Assembly (NCBI RefSeq): GCF_030272615.1
Contig: NC_081406.1
Coordinates: forward strand, 264,285,692 to 264,345,691
From: Cryptomeria japonica
Taxonomy: Eukaryota > Streptophyta > Pinopsida > Cupressales > Cupressaceae
Direction of reading: 5' to 3'
Length of the DNA stretch: 60,000 bases
Below the pieces are notes generated by a model. That model saw only the letters and a list, made by a program, of their open reading frames with translations, had not been told where the DNA came from and made no database searches. Positions 44,053 to 54,208 of this stretch are shown piece by piece. Position 1 is the stretch's first letter; each line of letters starts with the position of its first letter. Position numbers and translations under genes: made by a program.

Positions 44053-44887
44053 CAATAGGGTGCATTTGGATAGTCATTTTAGAAAGATCTTGGTGCAATT
44101 TGAGGTTTTGCATTTAGTCTCTTTCTATTGCAGGTTCAAATTAGAGCCTGCAAGAACATATATGAGGCCTTTATTGGATTGAAGAGGTTTGAGAAAGTCA
44201 AAATTGTCTTTTGTTTCATCCAAATTTGACTCTCAAGGCCAAATCTAAAGCCATTTGAAGTTTGGAGGTGTGACAATGATTCAAGCGTCATAATTATGTA
44301 GACATTTTTCAAATAGCAATATCTCAGTCATTCGAACTCCTTTTTTCAACATATATATATTTTTTAATTTGGAGTAGAATTTTGTGCTCTTCCTAGTGGT
44401 GCAGGAGTTTTGTGATTTTCATAAATGGATCTTTCAAAAAATTGTAAAATCCTTATTTTTGTAACTTTTGGGGCAATTGTTCAGGCTCATATGGACTCCT
44501 TTAGGTATAATTTTTCTGTATTTTACATTGGTGCTATCAGTGTGTAGTCGCTATAACTAGAAAATCCACTTTCAACATATTCCCTTATTTATCTTATTTT
44601 TTGCAAATGTAATACTTGGACCTTAGTTTGGTATTTTGCATTAGTGATTTGATTTTCCCATAGCTTGATTGAGGTAGTTGTAAACAATGAAAATAAAAGT
44701 CCACTTTGCCTTGTTTTGAAAGTTCTTATTGTACATGCACTAAGTATAAAGTGGCAACTCATTTTATTTTTCTAGAGGGGGGCGGGGGCAAGCGGGCAGT
44801 GTGGGGGAGTTCATTGATTGCGTGAATTGGGGGGGTGTATTATGTTCTTGTGCCTCTCTATCTTTGGTGTTGTTTTGATTTTCAGTT
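44053..44887 (+). other. copia F leader
   Basis: Non-coding leader of about 830 bases before the Gag ATG. It has a G-rich block at 44776-44814 (runs of four to six G). I see no gene in it. Confidence 0.5.
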
Positions 44888-45660
44888 ATGGGTTCTTCTA
44901 AATTTCTACTTTTAACTCCACATAATTATCCAACTTGGAAAGTTAATGCATGGAGTAAACTAATGGAAAAAGGTTTAAGTCATTATGTTGATGGAACCAT
45001 TTCATAACCAACATATTCTAATTTTAAAATGGATTGGCTCATTAAAAGTGTTATGGATCTTAGAACATTAAGGAAATATATGTCAAATGATCTTATCTTG
45101 CATATTGATAAGTGTAAAATAATTAAGTATGTTTGGAAAAAACTTGCTCAATTGTATGACAAAGTTGATGAGATTAGGGGTTACAAGCTTGACAATGATC
45201 TCACCAATTTAGATCCTAAGAATTTGGATAAAATCCAAGAATATGTAACTAAGGAAAATGGGCTAAGAGCACAACTCAAGGATTGTGGCATTAATAAGAA
45301 GGATTCACAGTTAGTCTTCAATTTGTTGGACAAGCTTCCTTGCAAGTATGCAACTTTTGTTTCTAGTTTCCACACTCATCGATTGACAATGGGAAGTGCC
45401 TATACTACACCATCCTTTGATGAATTCACTGAGATGTTGATGCTTGAATAAGAAAAGTTGAACATAGTGGGTATTCTCAAGTCATCCAAGTCAAATGATT
45501 CAGTGGCTAATCACGAGAAAGGTTCCAATAAGAAGTAGAAGCAATAAATATAGAGACATAAAAATATAGAGCACAATCTTCCTCTCCTAAATAAAGAGAT
45601 TCTACATCCTCTTCTAAAGGGGAATCATCTAAGAAAATAAGCTTCCTTGTGCATATTGCA
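44888..45660 (+). pseudogene. copia F Gag
   Basis: It starts at ATG 44888 (MGSSKFLLLTPHNYPTWKVN), the standard copia Gag opening with TPHNYPTW. A TAA at 45006 interrupts it; the same frame is open again from 45029 to 45451, including LILHIDKCKIIKYVWKKLAQ, LRAQLKDCGINKKDSQLVF and NLLDKLPCKYATFVSSFH. This is the UBN2-type capsid. Several stops follow, in a Lys/Ser-rich tail. Confidence 0.82.
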
Positions 45661-46214
45661 AGAATTTATGACTTGGAGAACATCATTGTTACAAGAAGGA
45701 TATTGATGAATTGAAGTATCTTCTTGAGAAGAATAGAATCAGTTTGCCTTCTAAAATGACCACTTTAGCTTATTTTCCTAAAGAAATATTATTTGGTAAG
45801 GGAAAGAGTCACACTTTTGGGACTAGTAAAGAACAATCTCTTTGTGCTACTACAAGCTATGATTTAGGGAGATGGCTTCTAGATTCAAGAGCTTCTCATT
45901 ATATGGTATCTTTTCAGTCTATGTTCTCTTCATTTGAGCCTTGCAAGATGCCATCAATTTTGATGGGCAATCATACATATATTAATGTAATTGGGAAGAG
46001 ATCTGTTGATATTGGGGATGGCAACTTCAATGATGTGTTGTGTACCTCATCATTAGAGACTTGGAGAGTAGAGCTATCATTTCTACTGGGGTGGTGGATC
46101 ATACATCTCAGTTGTACTCCTTTTAAAACTTTGTTCCTATTGATGACTTTAATTCTCCTGATGATCACACTTCTTGTGTGGATTCTAATATCGAGGAGAA
46201 ATTTGGTTGCTTGA
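45661..46214 (+). pseudogene. copia F protease remnant
   Basis: A frame shifted against Gag starts at a decayed zinc knuckle (two Cys, then GEHHCYKKDIDELKYLLE) and reads GRWLLDSRASHYMVSFQSMF. This is the copia protease start with D-S-R in place of D-S-G, followed by GNHTYINVIGKRSVDIGDGN. Catalysis would be lost. The frame then runs into sequence without a known domain. Confidence 0.75.
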
Positions 46215-46670
46215 ACTTGGGTGTTCTCACATGTGATCTAGTTCTTGAGCCTTGCATTCCATCTCCTCCTATTGATCACATCTATTGTTGGTCCTAATGA
46301 TGCTTGTGTTGCTACAGTTTTGGCTTCTTCTAATTTAGTGTAGTGGGATATTCATTGTCTTCCAAATACAATTCCTTGGGATGATTACTTGACAAACCTT
46401 GTAGGTTTGTTTGTGGAGTTATACATTGCATATTTTGGAGAAATCATTGATGACATACATCTTTTATTTGTTGCGAGGGAGCACTTTGGCCCTCTTGTTC
46501 ATTTTCTACATGATAATTCTTTTGAGTTTGATGTGATTGTGGATACTTATGTACAACATTTGGAGTACATCTCTTTGTATTTAGAGGAGACACTTGAGTC
46601 TTTGGATGAATCATTTTCTTCATTCATCTTCACTAGATCCTGGATTGTCTTTTTCAACAGTGTGGCCTAG
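46215..46670 (+). pseudogene. copia F uncharacterised 3' coding remnant
   Basis: The protease frame continues after stops at about 46215 and 46341. It then has a 93-codon open piece (46389-46670) rich in acidic and aromatic residues (FVELYIAYFGEIIDDIHLLF, YVQHLEYISLYLEETLESLD). It occupies the place where integrase should be, but has none of its motifs. I do not recognise it. Confidence 0.4.
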
Positions 46671-47178
46671 TACGCCTAATTTGTAAGGGGCAACTTTCAA
46701 CATCAACATGGGGACACTTGAGAAACTTTAAGAGACTTCATACATTTTGAGATTTCTTCCTAGATATTCCTTCCAAGATTGGGGAGACTTCATACATACA
46801 CCTTTAGTTTTGTTTCTTCCTCGGGGGAGGAATGTTGTTCAAGGATTTTGGAGTAGCTTATATATCTAATTTAGAGCATCTACCATTAGTGCACATTCTA
46901 CATTGAATGGGGGCTACTTGGTCTCTCTTATTCTCTCTTATGGGGGGACTTTTTCCTCACATGGGATTTTGTCCTTCTCATTCTTCTTTGAGAGTTCATT
47001 TGTGTTTTCATCTCTCCTCTAGGGGGGAGTTTTGTCTCACAATGTTTTCTCTCTTTCTCTGCTTGTGAGAGCTTGCATTACATTTGTACATGGGTACCTA
47101 ACATGGCCTAATAGCCATGACACATCTTGAATTGTTGGCTTTTGTGTACAATCTCCCTAAGTTTCACATAAAGGGGGG
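46671..47178 (+). other. copia F 3' untranslated region with four G-rich polypurine-like tracts
   Basis: No gene. Tracts lie at 46823 (GGGGGAGG), 46942 (GGGGGG), 47022 (GGGGGGAG) and 47170-47178 (AAAGGGGGG). The last abuts the 3' LTR. The C/T-rich sequence around them repeats TTCTCTCT motifs. Confidence 0.6.
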
Positions 47179-47210
47179 TGTTGGTGTAATTAAGGTATTT
47201 TACCTTGGTT
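47179..47210 (+). repeat. copia F 3' LTR, left piece
   Basis: TGTTGGTGTAATTAAGG and then TATTTTACCTTGGTT match the start of the 5' LTR with few changes. Cut by the insert at 47211. Confidence 0.85.
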
Positions 47211-48563
47211 TTGATTAATTAAAAAAATAGGTTTTCAGGACCCAAAACCTTTAACAAAGGAGATTAAGATAAGACACCAAAAAGTTCAGTGCTTAAGAAC
47301 CGCTTACAAAATGACTGGCAAAAAACCAGTAAACCAAAAGGACAGCTACACAAACAACAACAAAGAAACAAAGAAGGTGCTACACAGTTATTTTATTCAG
47401 CAGGTCCTCCGCCTTTTTCACTAGCTCGTCGTATGTGGCTCCGATAGCTTTGAGGTCTTCCAGGTCCTTATTAGGTTTCTTTTCCTACATTTTACCTCTG
47501 GTACGGGTTCTGGGACCTTGAGCTTCCTCTGTTCCTTCAGTATCCGAGTCAATATCCAGGATTTCCTTTTCTTCATCCAATTTGCTGATGAGAGTGTTGG
47601 TGTTGTTAGCTGAAATCTTCAGGATTCTTAGACTCTGTTCAACAATGCTCTTCAGACAATCCTCAATTTTGTCAACTTTGCTAACTGTATCCGAGATAGT
47701 TTGGTCATTAGCGTCAGCAAGATTTTTCCTTTCCAGCAAATCCTTCTCTATTTTCTCAAACCTGGGGTTGAAGGCATCTCTTATGTTTTCGGCTTTAGCA
47801 ATGGTACTTTTTAGGTCCTCTATGTAATTAGCCATGGTCTTACCTTCCCCAGTATTGATGGTTTCCAAGATCAGAATTATGTTGCAGAGTTTTTTGTTTT
47901 CATCCACAGCTTTCTTGTAACCATTAATAAGCCACTCCATAGTATCCATGAAACCTTGCATACCCTCTGGTGGATGGTTGGGCCGGGGGGGGGGTCAGCC
48001 TTACCAAGGGTTGCCTATTCCTTTTTAGGCGTGCCTCAGATAGTGGTTGTGTCTTCAACCCTAATAGCCTCTTCCATGGTCACCTTCTCCAGATTCTGTT
48101 TGGCTTCCAAGGTCCTTACCTGCTTATGGACTTTCGGTTCCTTAACAATCTCCTACTTCTTCTTGTGCTTTTTCCTAGTCTGGGTGTGAGCTTTTGTCTT
48201 CTTCTTCAGCAATCCTTGAGGGTTCTCCTCCTCTGAAGAAATGCTAATCTGGGATATACCTTTAGGCTTTTTGCCCTTAGAGGAAGAAGGTCTTGTTTTG
48301 ATGTGTTTCCTCTTCTTCCCACTTTCATAATTTGAAACATCCATGCTATCCTCAGTATCACTCGAAGGGTCACTGTCAAACTCATCTTCCACTGAGAAGG
48401 CAGAGTCAAACCCCTCATCCTTAGAATCCACAGGGAGCTGCATCCAGGCAATTTGGTTGGCCTTGAGATGGTCATAAATAAGGACAATTGGGCCTTGATG
48501 CATGCCAGTATCCCCCATTGGGTTCTCTTTGTAGGCCTTAATAGTAGCATTCATCGAGAAGAG
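47211..48563 (-). mobile_element. 1353-bp insert with 19-bp imperfect flanking direct repeats, identity unknown
   Basis: It splits the copia F 3' LTR. Flanks are AAGGTATTTTACCTTGGTT at 47192-47210 and TAGGTATTTTCCCTTAGTT at 48564-48582, both matching the same LTR segment. This implies a long target-site duplication, as left by LINE-type retroposition. No poly(A) tail is visible at either end, so the mechanism is open. The insert carries one broken minus-strand reading frame. Confidence 0.65.
47485..48554 (-). pseudogene. Hypothetical coiled-coil protein in the insert (broken, about 355 codons)
   Basis: Two open pieces, 48554-48153 (133 codons) and 47961-47485 (158 codons), lie in different frames. 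A run of ten G (ten C on this strand) at about 47985-47994 lies between them. One C fewer would join the frames, leaving three stops (near 48153, 48055 and 48037). The first piece has an acidic stretch (SVEDEFDSDPSSDTEDSMDV) and a Lys/Ser-rich nuclear-signal-like region (KPKGISQIS, KKHKKK). The second is heptad-like (YIEDLKSTIAKAENIRDAF, RFEKIEKDLLERKNLADAND) and ends in an acidic tail. I do not recognise a family. Confidence 0.5.
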
Positions 48564-48855
48564 TAGGTATTTTCCCTTAGTTATTTCTCACCTAGGTCCT
48601 AATTACATGTGACTTAATCTTACTTAAGGAATTACATAGGAGTAGTTGGAGCATTTCCACTTTATGTGGACTTATGATGTTATTACTTTATCATGTCCAC
48701 CTTTCGTGGTTACACTTTTCCACCTTTGGTGGGCGATCCACCTTTACTGGTGTTATCAAACTATCACTTTTTCACTTTAGGTGGGATGATATTTTTTCAC
48801 TTTAGTTATCATGTCACAAGACTATGACACTTGTCATAATCTTATGCACTCCTAT
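48564..48855 (+). repeat. copia F 3' LTR, right piece, 3' end lost
   Basis: It aligns with about 43625-43860 of the 5' LTR, including GACACTTGTCATAATCTTAT, with an extra repeated CCACCTTTGGTGG/CCACCTTTACTGG segment at 48719-48742. After CACTCCTATGTG the match ends, shortly before the tandem array. Confidence 0.8.
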
Positions 48856-48868
48856 GTGTTAACCTTGG

Positions 48869-50524
48869 TAGTGCAGGAGCACCCAAAAGAAGATTGGCCA
48901 CCATGAGGTCATAATGAAGATTTATGAGATATTAATTCTATAAGGTTAAAATGACCATTTTATATTTTAAACATGGATAATAATGCCATTTGGAGTCATC
49001 AAACTCATGTAACAAGTCATTTTGTAATAAGTTGTCAAAATTGTCATGTTGGGCAAATAATGTCAAAATGAGTAATGTAATGGGGTTCAATGGGTAGAAT
49101 AGGTTTTTAATGAGAATTTTAAGTTTCATAAGGTCTTGCGTGACCATATCAATGTAATAAAGTTGATTAGAAAGTGTCAAGATGCAAAAAGGTTAAAAAC
49201 TTGTCAATTAATAACAAAAAGTGTCAATTTGACAATAAATTAAAGTTGTAAACACCCAAAAGTGGTTGTATGGGTGGTTAAGAGTTGGTTTTCAGTTTCC
49301 ATGAAGGGAAGAGGTTTAAATATGTTTGTTATGATCCAAAATGAAGAGATAGAGGTCAGATTTGCTTGGCATTGCAAGAGTTTGGGGTTTGGCAATAAAA
49401 ATACAAGGTTTTTCCTTGCAATTTTTGTCTGAAACTCTTCTTCTTTGCTTCATTTTTTATTGGAAATGGATTTGGAAATGTATAGGAGTGTTGGTACTAT
49501 CATTTGATAATATTATTGAAGGTTTAACATTCAAATCTGATATGATCTCATTCGTTGTTCTAAAATCTGTTGTAGGTGATTGTTTTGGGGAAGTTTTGAG
49601 AGTCACAATGCAAATGTGACCCGTTCCACTTTATGTGGTTGTTGTTTCTTGTGGAATGGGTTAGGAATATTGTATTATATGTGTCTCTAACCTTACATGT
49701 GCAGGGAATAACTTGAAGATGAAGTGTTGATACCCTAGGGTAAGAGATTAAGTGAGGAAAAGCATGAAAATGGAGGCATGAGTACAACAACAGAAGATCT
49801 ACCTTAAGGAGGTAGTGTTTTTATGTGAAAAAGATTTAGGGGATGGTAAATTAATGTTCAATACCAAGTTTCAAGATCTGGAAGTGAGTTTTGGGGATTG
49901 AACAAGGAGGCCCTAGTTTTTTAGGCCTAAAAAGGGGGGTTTACTATCTAACCTATCAAATGAGTGTTTCTTGCCTTGAAACCTAGAAAATATATTGTTT
50001 TGGAATATTTTTAAAGACTTTTTTTTGGTTTGGACTTGTGATTGTACCATTTGTTGGTACTTTATTTGGAAAACGGGGATAATTGGGCCTAGTTGGTGTG
50101 TAGCAGGGTGCTGGTCTGAGTATTTCGTCCAAAATAAACATAGTTTATTTTCACATATATTATGTAACTTCTAAAAGGATATTCAGATATATAAATTTTT
50201 TTTCAAGTGTTTTGGGATTATTTTGAGTAAAGGTTAGATTACCCGCTGAACAGGACTACTAGGGAATTGTCCTATTTAGGGACACCGGTAAGGGTTTGTG
50301 AATGAACCAATTGATAGGGTGAGTGAAGCCTATTGGGTAAAGTGGAATATGGTATGAAGAGACCCTAGGAAGTGTTGTAACAATTTGGTAAGGTTGAGAG
50401 TTCTATTTGGGCATCTTGGTGAAGCCTAGTGAAGGAGGGTGAAACAAGAAGAGTTGAGTTTTTGAAGAAGAAAGAATGATAAGTTGCAATGTGATTGTGG
50501 GAGGGTCCATGATGCTCTGCATCA
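48869..50524 (+). repeat. Array LTR 1 (1656 bp)
   Basis: It starts TAGTGCAGGAGCACCC, where the other copies have TGGTGC, and ends CTCTGCATCA. No gene. Small frames on both strands (for example 49362-49619) recur in LTR 2 but are broken in LTR 3, so they are not supported as genes. Confidence 0.88.
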
Positions 50525-50527
50525 TAG

Positions 50528-50539
50528 TGGTATCAGAGC
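50528..50539 (+). other. Array unit 1 primer binding site
   Basis: TGGTATCAGAGC three bases after LTR 1: perfect initiator tRNA-Met type. Confidence 0.9.
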
Positions 50540-50599
50540 AAGGCAGTAGGTCCTTGCAGATTGCAGATTGAAGACTGAGAGATAAGAGAAGAAACCATC

Positions 50600-52198
50600 A
50601 TGGAAGAAGATGAAGAAATGTGGGCAAGGTATGCTCAAAGGCACTCTATTTTCCGGACACAATGCAAATGTAGGGGTAAGGTATGAAAAGTTGTTGTTAG
50701 AAATGGTTATTTTGAAAATATAGTCTCAGTAGATATGGTTGAGAAGTTTAACTTGCCAAGGACACCTCTTGAGTCACCTTACAGAGCATATGGGGTAAGC
50801 AATGATCAATGGGTTGATGTTAAAGATAAAGCATATGTTTCTTTCAACATTGGTTCATATTATGATACTATTCTATGTGATATTATGCCTTTGAGTGATT
50901 ATCATATGATCTTGGGTAGAGTATGGCAAGTTGATGTTAAAGTCCTACATGATGGTAGAGAAAATGCATATGTTATTAACAAGAATGAGAAAAAGTTTGT
51001 GATGACATCATTGCAGGATGACAAGGCAGTGTGGGGAATGTCAAGGATAATGTTGATTGCAAGAAGAGAGTTCCTAAGGCATGAGGAACATAAGGGTGAA
51101 GAAAAGACAGAGATAGAAGCCACTTCTAGGCTTGAAGAAGACAAGGTGGAGTCTAAGTTGCAGGAAGAAGATGCAAAGAGCAGGTATGAGGTGAAGGAGA
51201 ACAAAGAAGCAATCCTTGAGAAGAAGCAAAGTGAGATTGTGTAGATGAAGAGTCCATTGAGAGGATGTGCAACATGTAAGTTAGATGATGTGAAAGATTG
51301 TAGTTCAGATAAGTCAGAGGTCTATATAAGAAGAGGAGAAAATGTGAGTGAGAGAGTTGGTGTATTGCCCATGACAAGGCAAGGAAGGCCTAGAGAGGTC
51401 ATAGTAGAAGATAGAATTGATTTGCTGATAGAGAAAGTGGAGGATAGTATGATAAAGGGTGATGTTGATAGGGCAGATGTGTATGAAGTTGAGACAAAGA
51501 TCCTAGGAGAGGATAAAGATGTTAGAGGAAAGGTAAGTTGTCCCTTGGAAGGGAAAGAGAACAAAGAGCAGCAAGTAGCCTGTGAAGAGGAAGATGAACC
51601 TAATGGCAAAGAGGTTCAAAGAGTTGAGACAGAGGTAGATGACAAAGATGTTGGTGATGACAGCAAGGGTTCAAGTCTTGAAGGGCTTGAGTATGCAAAA
51701 GTGATTTTGATTAGGACAATGGAATGTCCTTTGGATGGAGTAAAGGGTATGGTACAACAAAGTACCCCTATGATAGTGAATTGTGAGGCTAATGATGTAG
51801 CCTTGAAGTTGGATAGAGAGTTGGTATTCCAAGAGGAATGGCATGAGATGAGGAATGAGTTGGTAAAAGAAGTTGAGTTAGTTGATAAGATGATGATGGG
51901 CCATGAGAAGGCTATAGAAAGTGCGAGTTCTCCTAGCATGGAGATGAAATATGTTGATGATAAGACTATGAGTTGTCTTTGGGTGGTAAGTCTGATTGTT
52001 TTGCAGATGTATGCTATTGTGATAGAGATTCCAAACATGGTGAAGATGATGGATGTTGGTAGAAGTCAGATGGTGGAAGGGGCATGCTATTGCTTCTTGA
52101 TTTTGTTGATATTGCTAATGAATAGGAAACCAAGAGTGAAGATGAAGGGAAAGAGTCCGAGTATCAGATGTTTTGGCATATGTGGAGATGCAGGTTAG
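50600..52198 (+). pseudogene. Array unit 1 ORF: inactive protease-like domain fused to charged extension
   Basis: It starts at ATG 50600 (MEEDEEMWARYAQ), 60 bases after the primer site, and keeps one frame to a TAG at 52196, broken by a TGA at about 50684 and a TAG at 51242. Residues 20-140 align with a Ty3 retropepsin: the CRGKV segment, ENIVSVDMVEKFNLPRTPLE, IGSYYDTILCDIMPLSDYHM, ILGRVWQVDVK. The catalytic D-S-G reads R-N-G here. There is no capsid, zinc knuckle or RT. The extension of about 390 residues is Glu/Lys/Asp-rich (SRLEEDKVESKLQEEDAKSR), with a hydrophobic segment CLWVVSLIVLQMYAIVIEI. A 56-bp duplication after the stop shifts the downstream frame. Confidence 0.75.
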
Positions 52199-52229
52199 AT
52201 AGAGAGCAGATGGGAGCAACCTAATCAGA

Positions 52230-52341
52230 GCATGGAGGATAAGATTCAAGAGGAAAAAGCAACAATGAGGGGTACAAGAGATAAAGCATGGAGGATAAGA
52301 TTCAAGAGGAAAAAGCAACAATGAGGGGTACAAGAGATAAA
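52230..52341 (+). repeat. 56-bp tandem duplication in array unit 1
   Basis: Copies at 52230-52285 and 52286-52341 look identical (GCATGGAGGATAAGATTC and onwards). Units 2 and 3 have a single copy at the matching place (about 55799 and 59362), so it is younger than the array or private to this unit. Confidence 0.92.
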
Positions 52342-52475
52342 GCATGGATGGGAAGTCAAGAGAATGACAAATACAAACCCAAAGTGAAGATGAGAACACT
52401 AAAAGAGCAAGATGGTGCAGGTTTTATGTTTGTTTGTTTTGCAGGTACACCGTTTCCAAGAGACTTGGAAATTGT

Positions 52476-52489
52476 TTAGGCGGGGAGTA
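52476..52489 (+). other. Array unit 1 polypurine tract
   Basis: TTAGGCGGGGAGTA abuts LTR 2. Units 2 and 3 have TGAGGCGGGGAGTA and TGAGGCAGGGAGTA at the matching positions (55990-56003, 59552-59565). Confidence 0.75.
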
Positions 52490-54126
52490 TGGTGCAGGAG
52501 CACCCAAGAGAAGATTGGCCACCATGAGGCCATAATGAAGATTTATGAGATATTAGTTCTATAAGGTTAAAATGACCATTTTATATTTTAAACATGGATA
52601 ATAATTCCATTTGGAGTCATCAAACTCATTGAATGAGTCATTTTGTAATAAGTTGTCAAAATTGCCATGTTCGGCAAATAATGTCAAAATGAGTAATATA
52701 ATGGGGTTCAATGGGTTGAATAGGTTTTTAATGAGCATTTTAAGTTTCATAAGGTCTTGTGTGACCATATTAATGTAATAAAGTTGATTAGAAAGTGTCA
52801 AGATGCAAAAAGGTTAAAAACTTGTCAATTAACAACAAAAGGTGTCAATTTGACAATAAATTAAAGTTGTATGGGTGGTTAAGAGTTGGTTTTCAGTTTC
52901 CATGAAGGGAAGAGGTTTAAATATGTTTGTTATGATCCAAAATGAAGAGATAGAGGATCGGATTTGCTTGGCATTGTAAGAGTTTGGGGTTTGGCAATAA
53001 AAATACAAGGTTTTTCCTTGCAATTTCGGTCTGAAACTCTTCTTCTTTGCTTCATTTTTTATTGGAAATGGATTTGGAAATGTAGAGGAGTGTTGGTACT
53101 ATCATTTGATACTGTTATTAAAGGTTTTACATTCAAATCTGATATACTTTCATTAGTTGTTCTAAAATCTGTTGTAGGTGATTTGTTTGGGGAAGTTTTG
53201 AGAGTCGCAATGCAAATGTGACCCGTTCCACTTTATGTGGTTACTGTTTCTTGTGGAATGGGTCAGGAATATTGTATTATGTGTGTCTCTAACCTTACAT
53301 GTGTAGGTAATAACTTGGAGATGAAGTGTTGATACCCTAGGGTAAGAGATTGAGTGAGGAAAAACATGAAAATGGAGGCATGAGTATAGCAACAGAAGAT
53401 CTACCTTAAGGAGGTAGTGTTTTTATGTGAAAAATATTTAGGGGATGGTAAATTAATTTTTAATACCAAGTTTCAAGATCTAGAAGTGACTTTTGCGGTT
53501 TGAACAAGGAGGCCCTAGTTTTTTAGGCCTAAAAAGGGGGGTTTACTATCTAACCTATCAAATGAGTGTTTCTTGCCTTGAAACCTGAAAAATCTATTGT
53601 TTTGGAACATTTTTAATGATTTTTTTTGGGTTTGGAGTTGTGGTCGTACCATTTGTTGGTACTTTCTTTGGAAAAGAGGGCTAATTGGGCCTAGTTGGTG
53701 TGTAGCAGGGTGTTGGTCTGAGTATTTCGTTCAAAATAACCATAGTTGATTTTCATGTACATTATGTAAATTCTAAAAGGGTATTCAGATTTTTATTTTT
53801 ATTTTCAAGTGTTTTGGGATTATTTTGATTAAAGGTTAGATTACCCGCTGAACAAGGCTACTAGGGAATTGACCTATTTAGGTATCCAAGTAATGGTTTG
53901 TGAGTGAATCAGTAGATAGGGTGAGTGAAGCCTATTGGGTAAATTAAAATATGGTATGAAGAGACCCTAGGAAGTGTTGTAACAATTTGGTAAGGTTTAG
54001 AGTTCTATTTGGGCATCTTGGTGAAGCCTAGTGAAGGAGGGTGAAACAAGAAGAGTTGAGTTTTTGAAGAAGAAAGAATGATAAGTTGGAATGTGATTGT
54101 GGGAGGTTCCATGATGCTCTGCATCA
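52490..54126 (+). repeat. Array LTR 2 (1637 bp)
   Basis: It starts TGGTGCAGGAGCACCC and ends CTCTGCATCA. Relative to LTR 1 it lacks about 15 bases near 52870 (AAACACCCAAAAGTGG segment). It serves as 3' LTR of unit 1 and 5' LTR of unit 2. Confidence 0.9.
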
Positions 54127-54129
54127 TAG

Positions 54130-54141
54130 TGGTATCAGAGC
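54130..54141 (+). other. Array unit 2 primer binding site
   Basis: TGGTATCAGAGC three bases after LTR 2: perfect initiator tRNA-Met type. Confidence 0.9.
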
Positions 54142-54208
54142 AAGGCAGTAGATCCTTGCAGATTGCAGATTGAAGATTGAAGACTGAGAGATAAGAGAAG
54201 AAACCATC

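Larger units (their letters stand above)
43610..48855 (+). mobile_element. copia F: small Ty1/copia-type element with gag and protease but no polymerase
   Basis: The 5' LTR is 43610-44040, the primer site 44041-44052, and the internal region to 47178 is only 3.1 kb. The 3' LTR is in two parts (47179-47210 and 48564-about 48855), split by an insert. Gag and a protease remnant are recognisable, but I found no integrase or RT wording in any frame. It therefore resembles the gag-only class of non-autonomous LTR elements. The end of the 3' LTR is deleted or replaced near 48851. Confidence 0.8.

Noticed and set aside
44776-44814. G-rich block in the copia F leader as a possible G-quadruplex control element
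   Set aside because: The G runs fit the motif loosely, but with a single copy and no conservation to examine I cannot support a function.
49362-49619. Plus-strand open frame of 85 codons in array LTR 1, repeated in LTR 2 (52964-53221)
   Set aside because: It lies wholly inside an LTR, is conserved only because the LTRs are copies, is broken in LTR 3 and has no domain.
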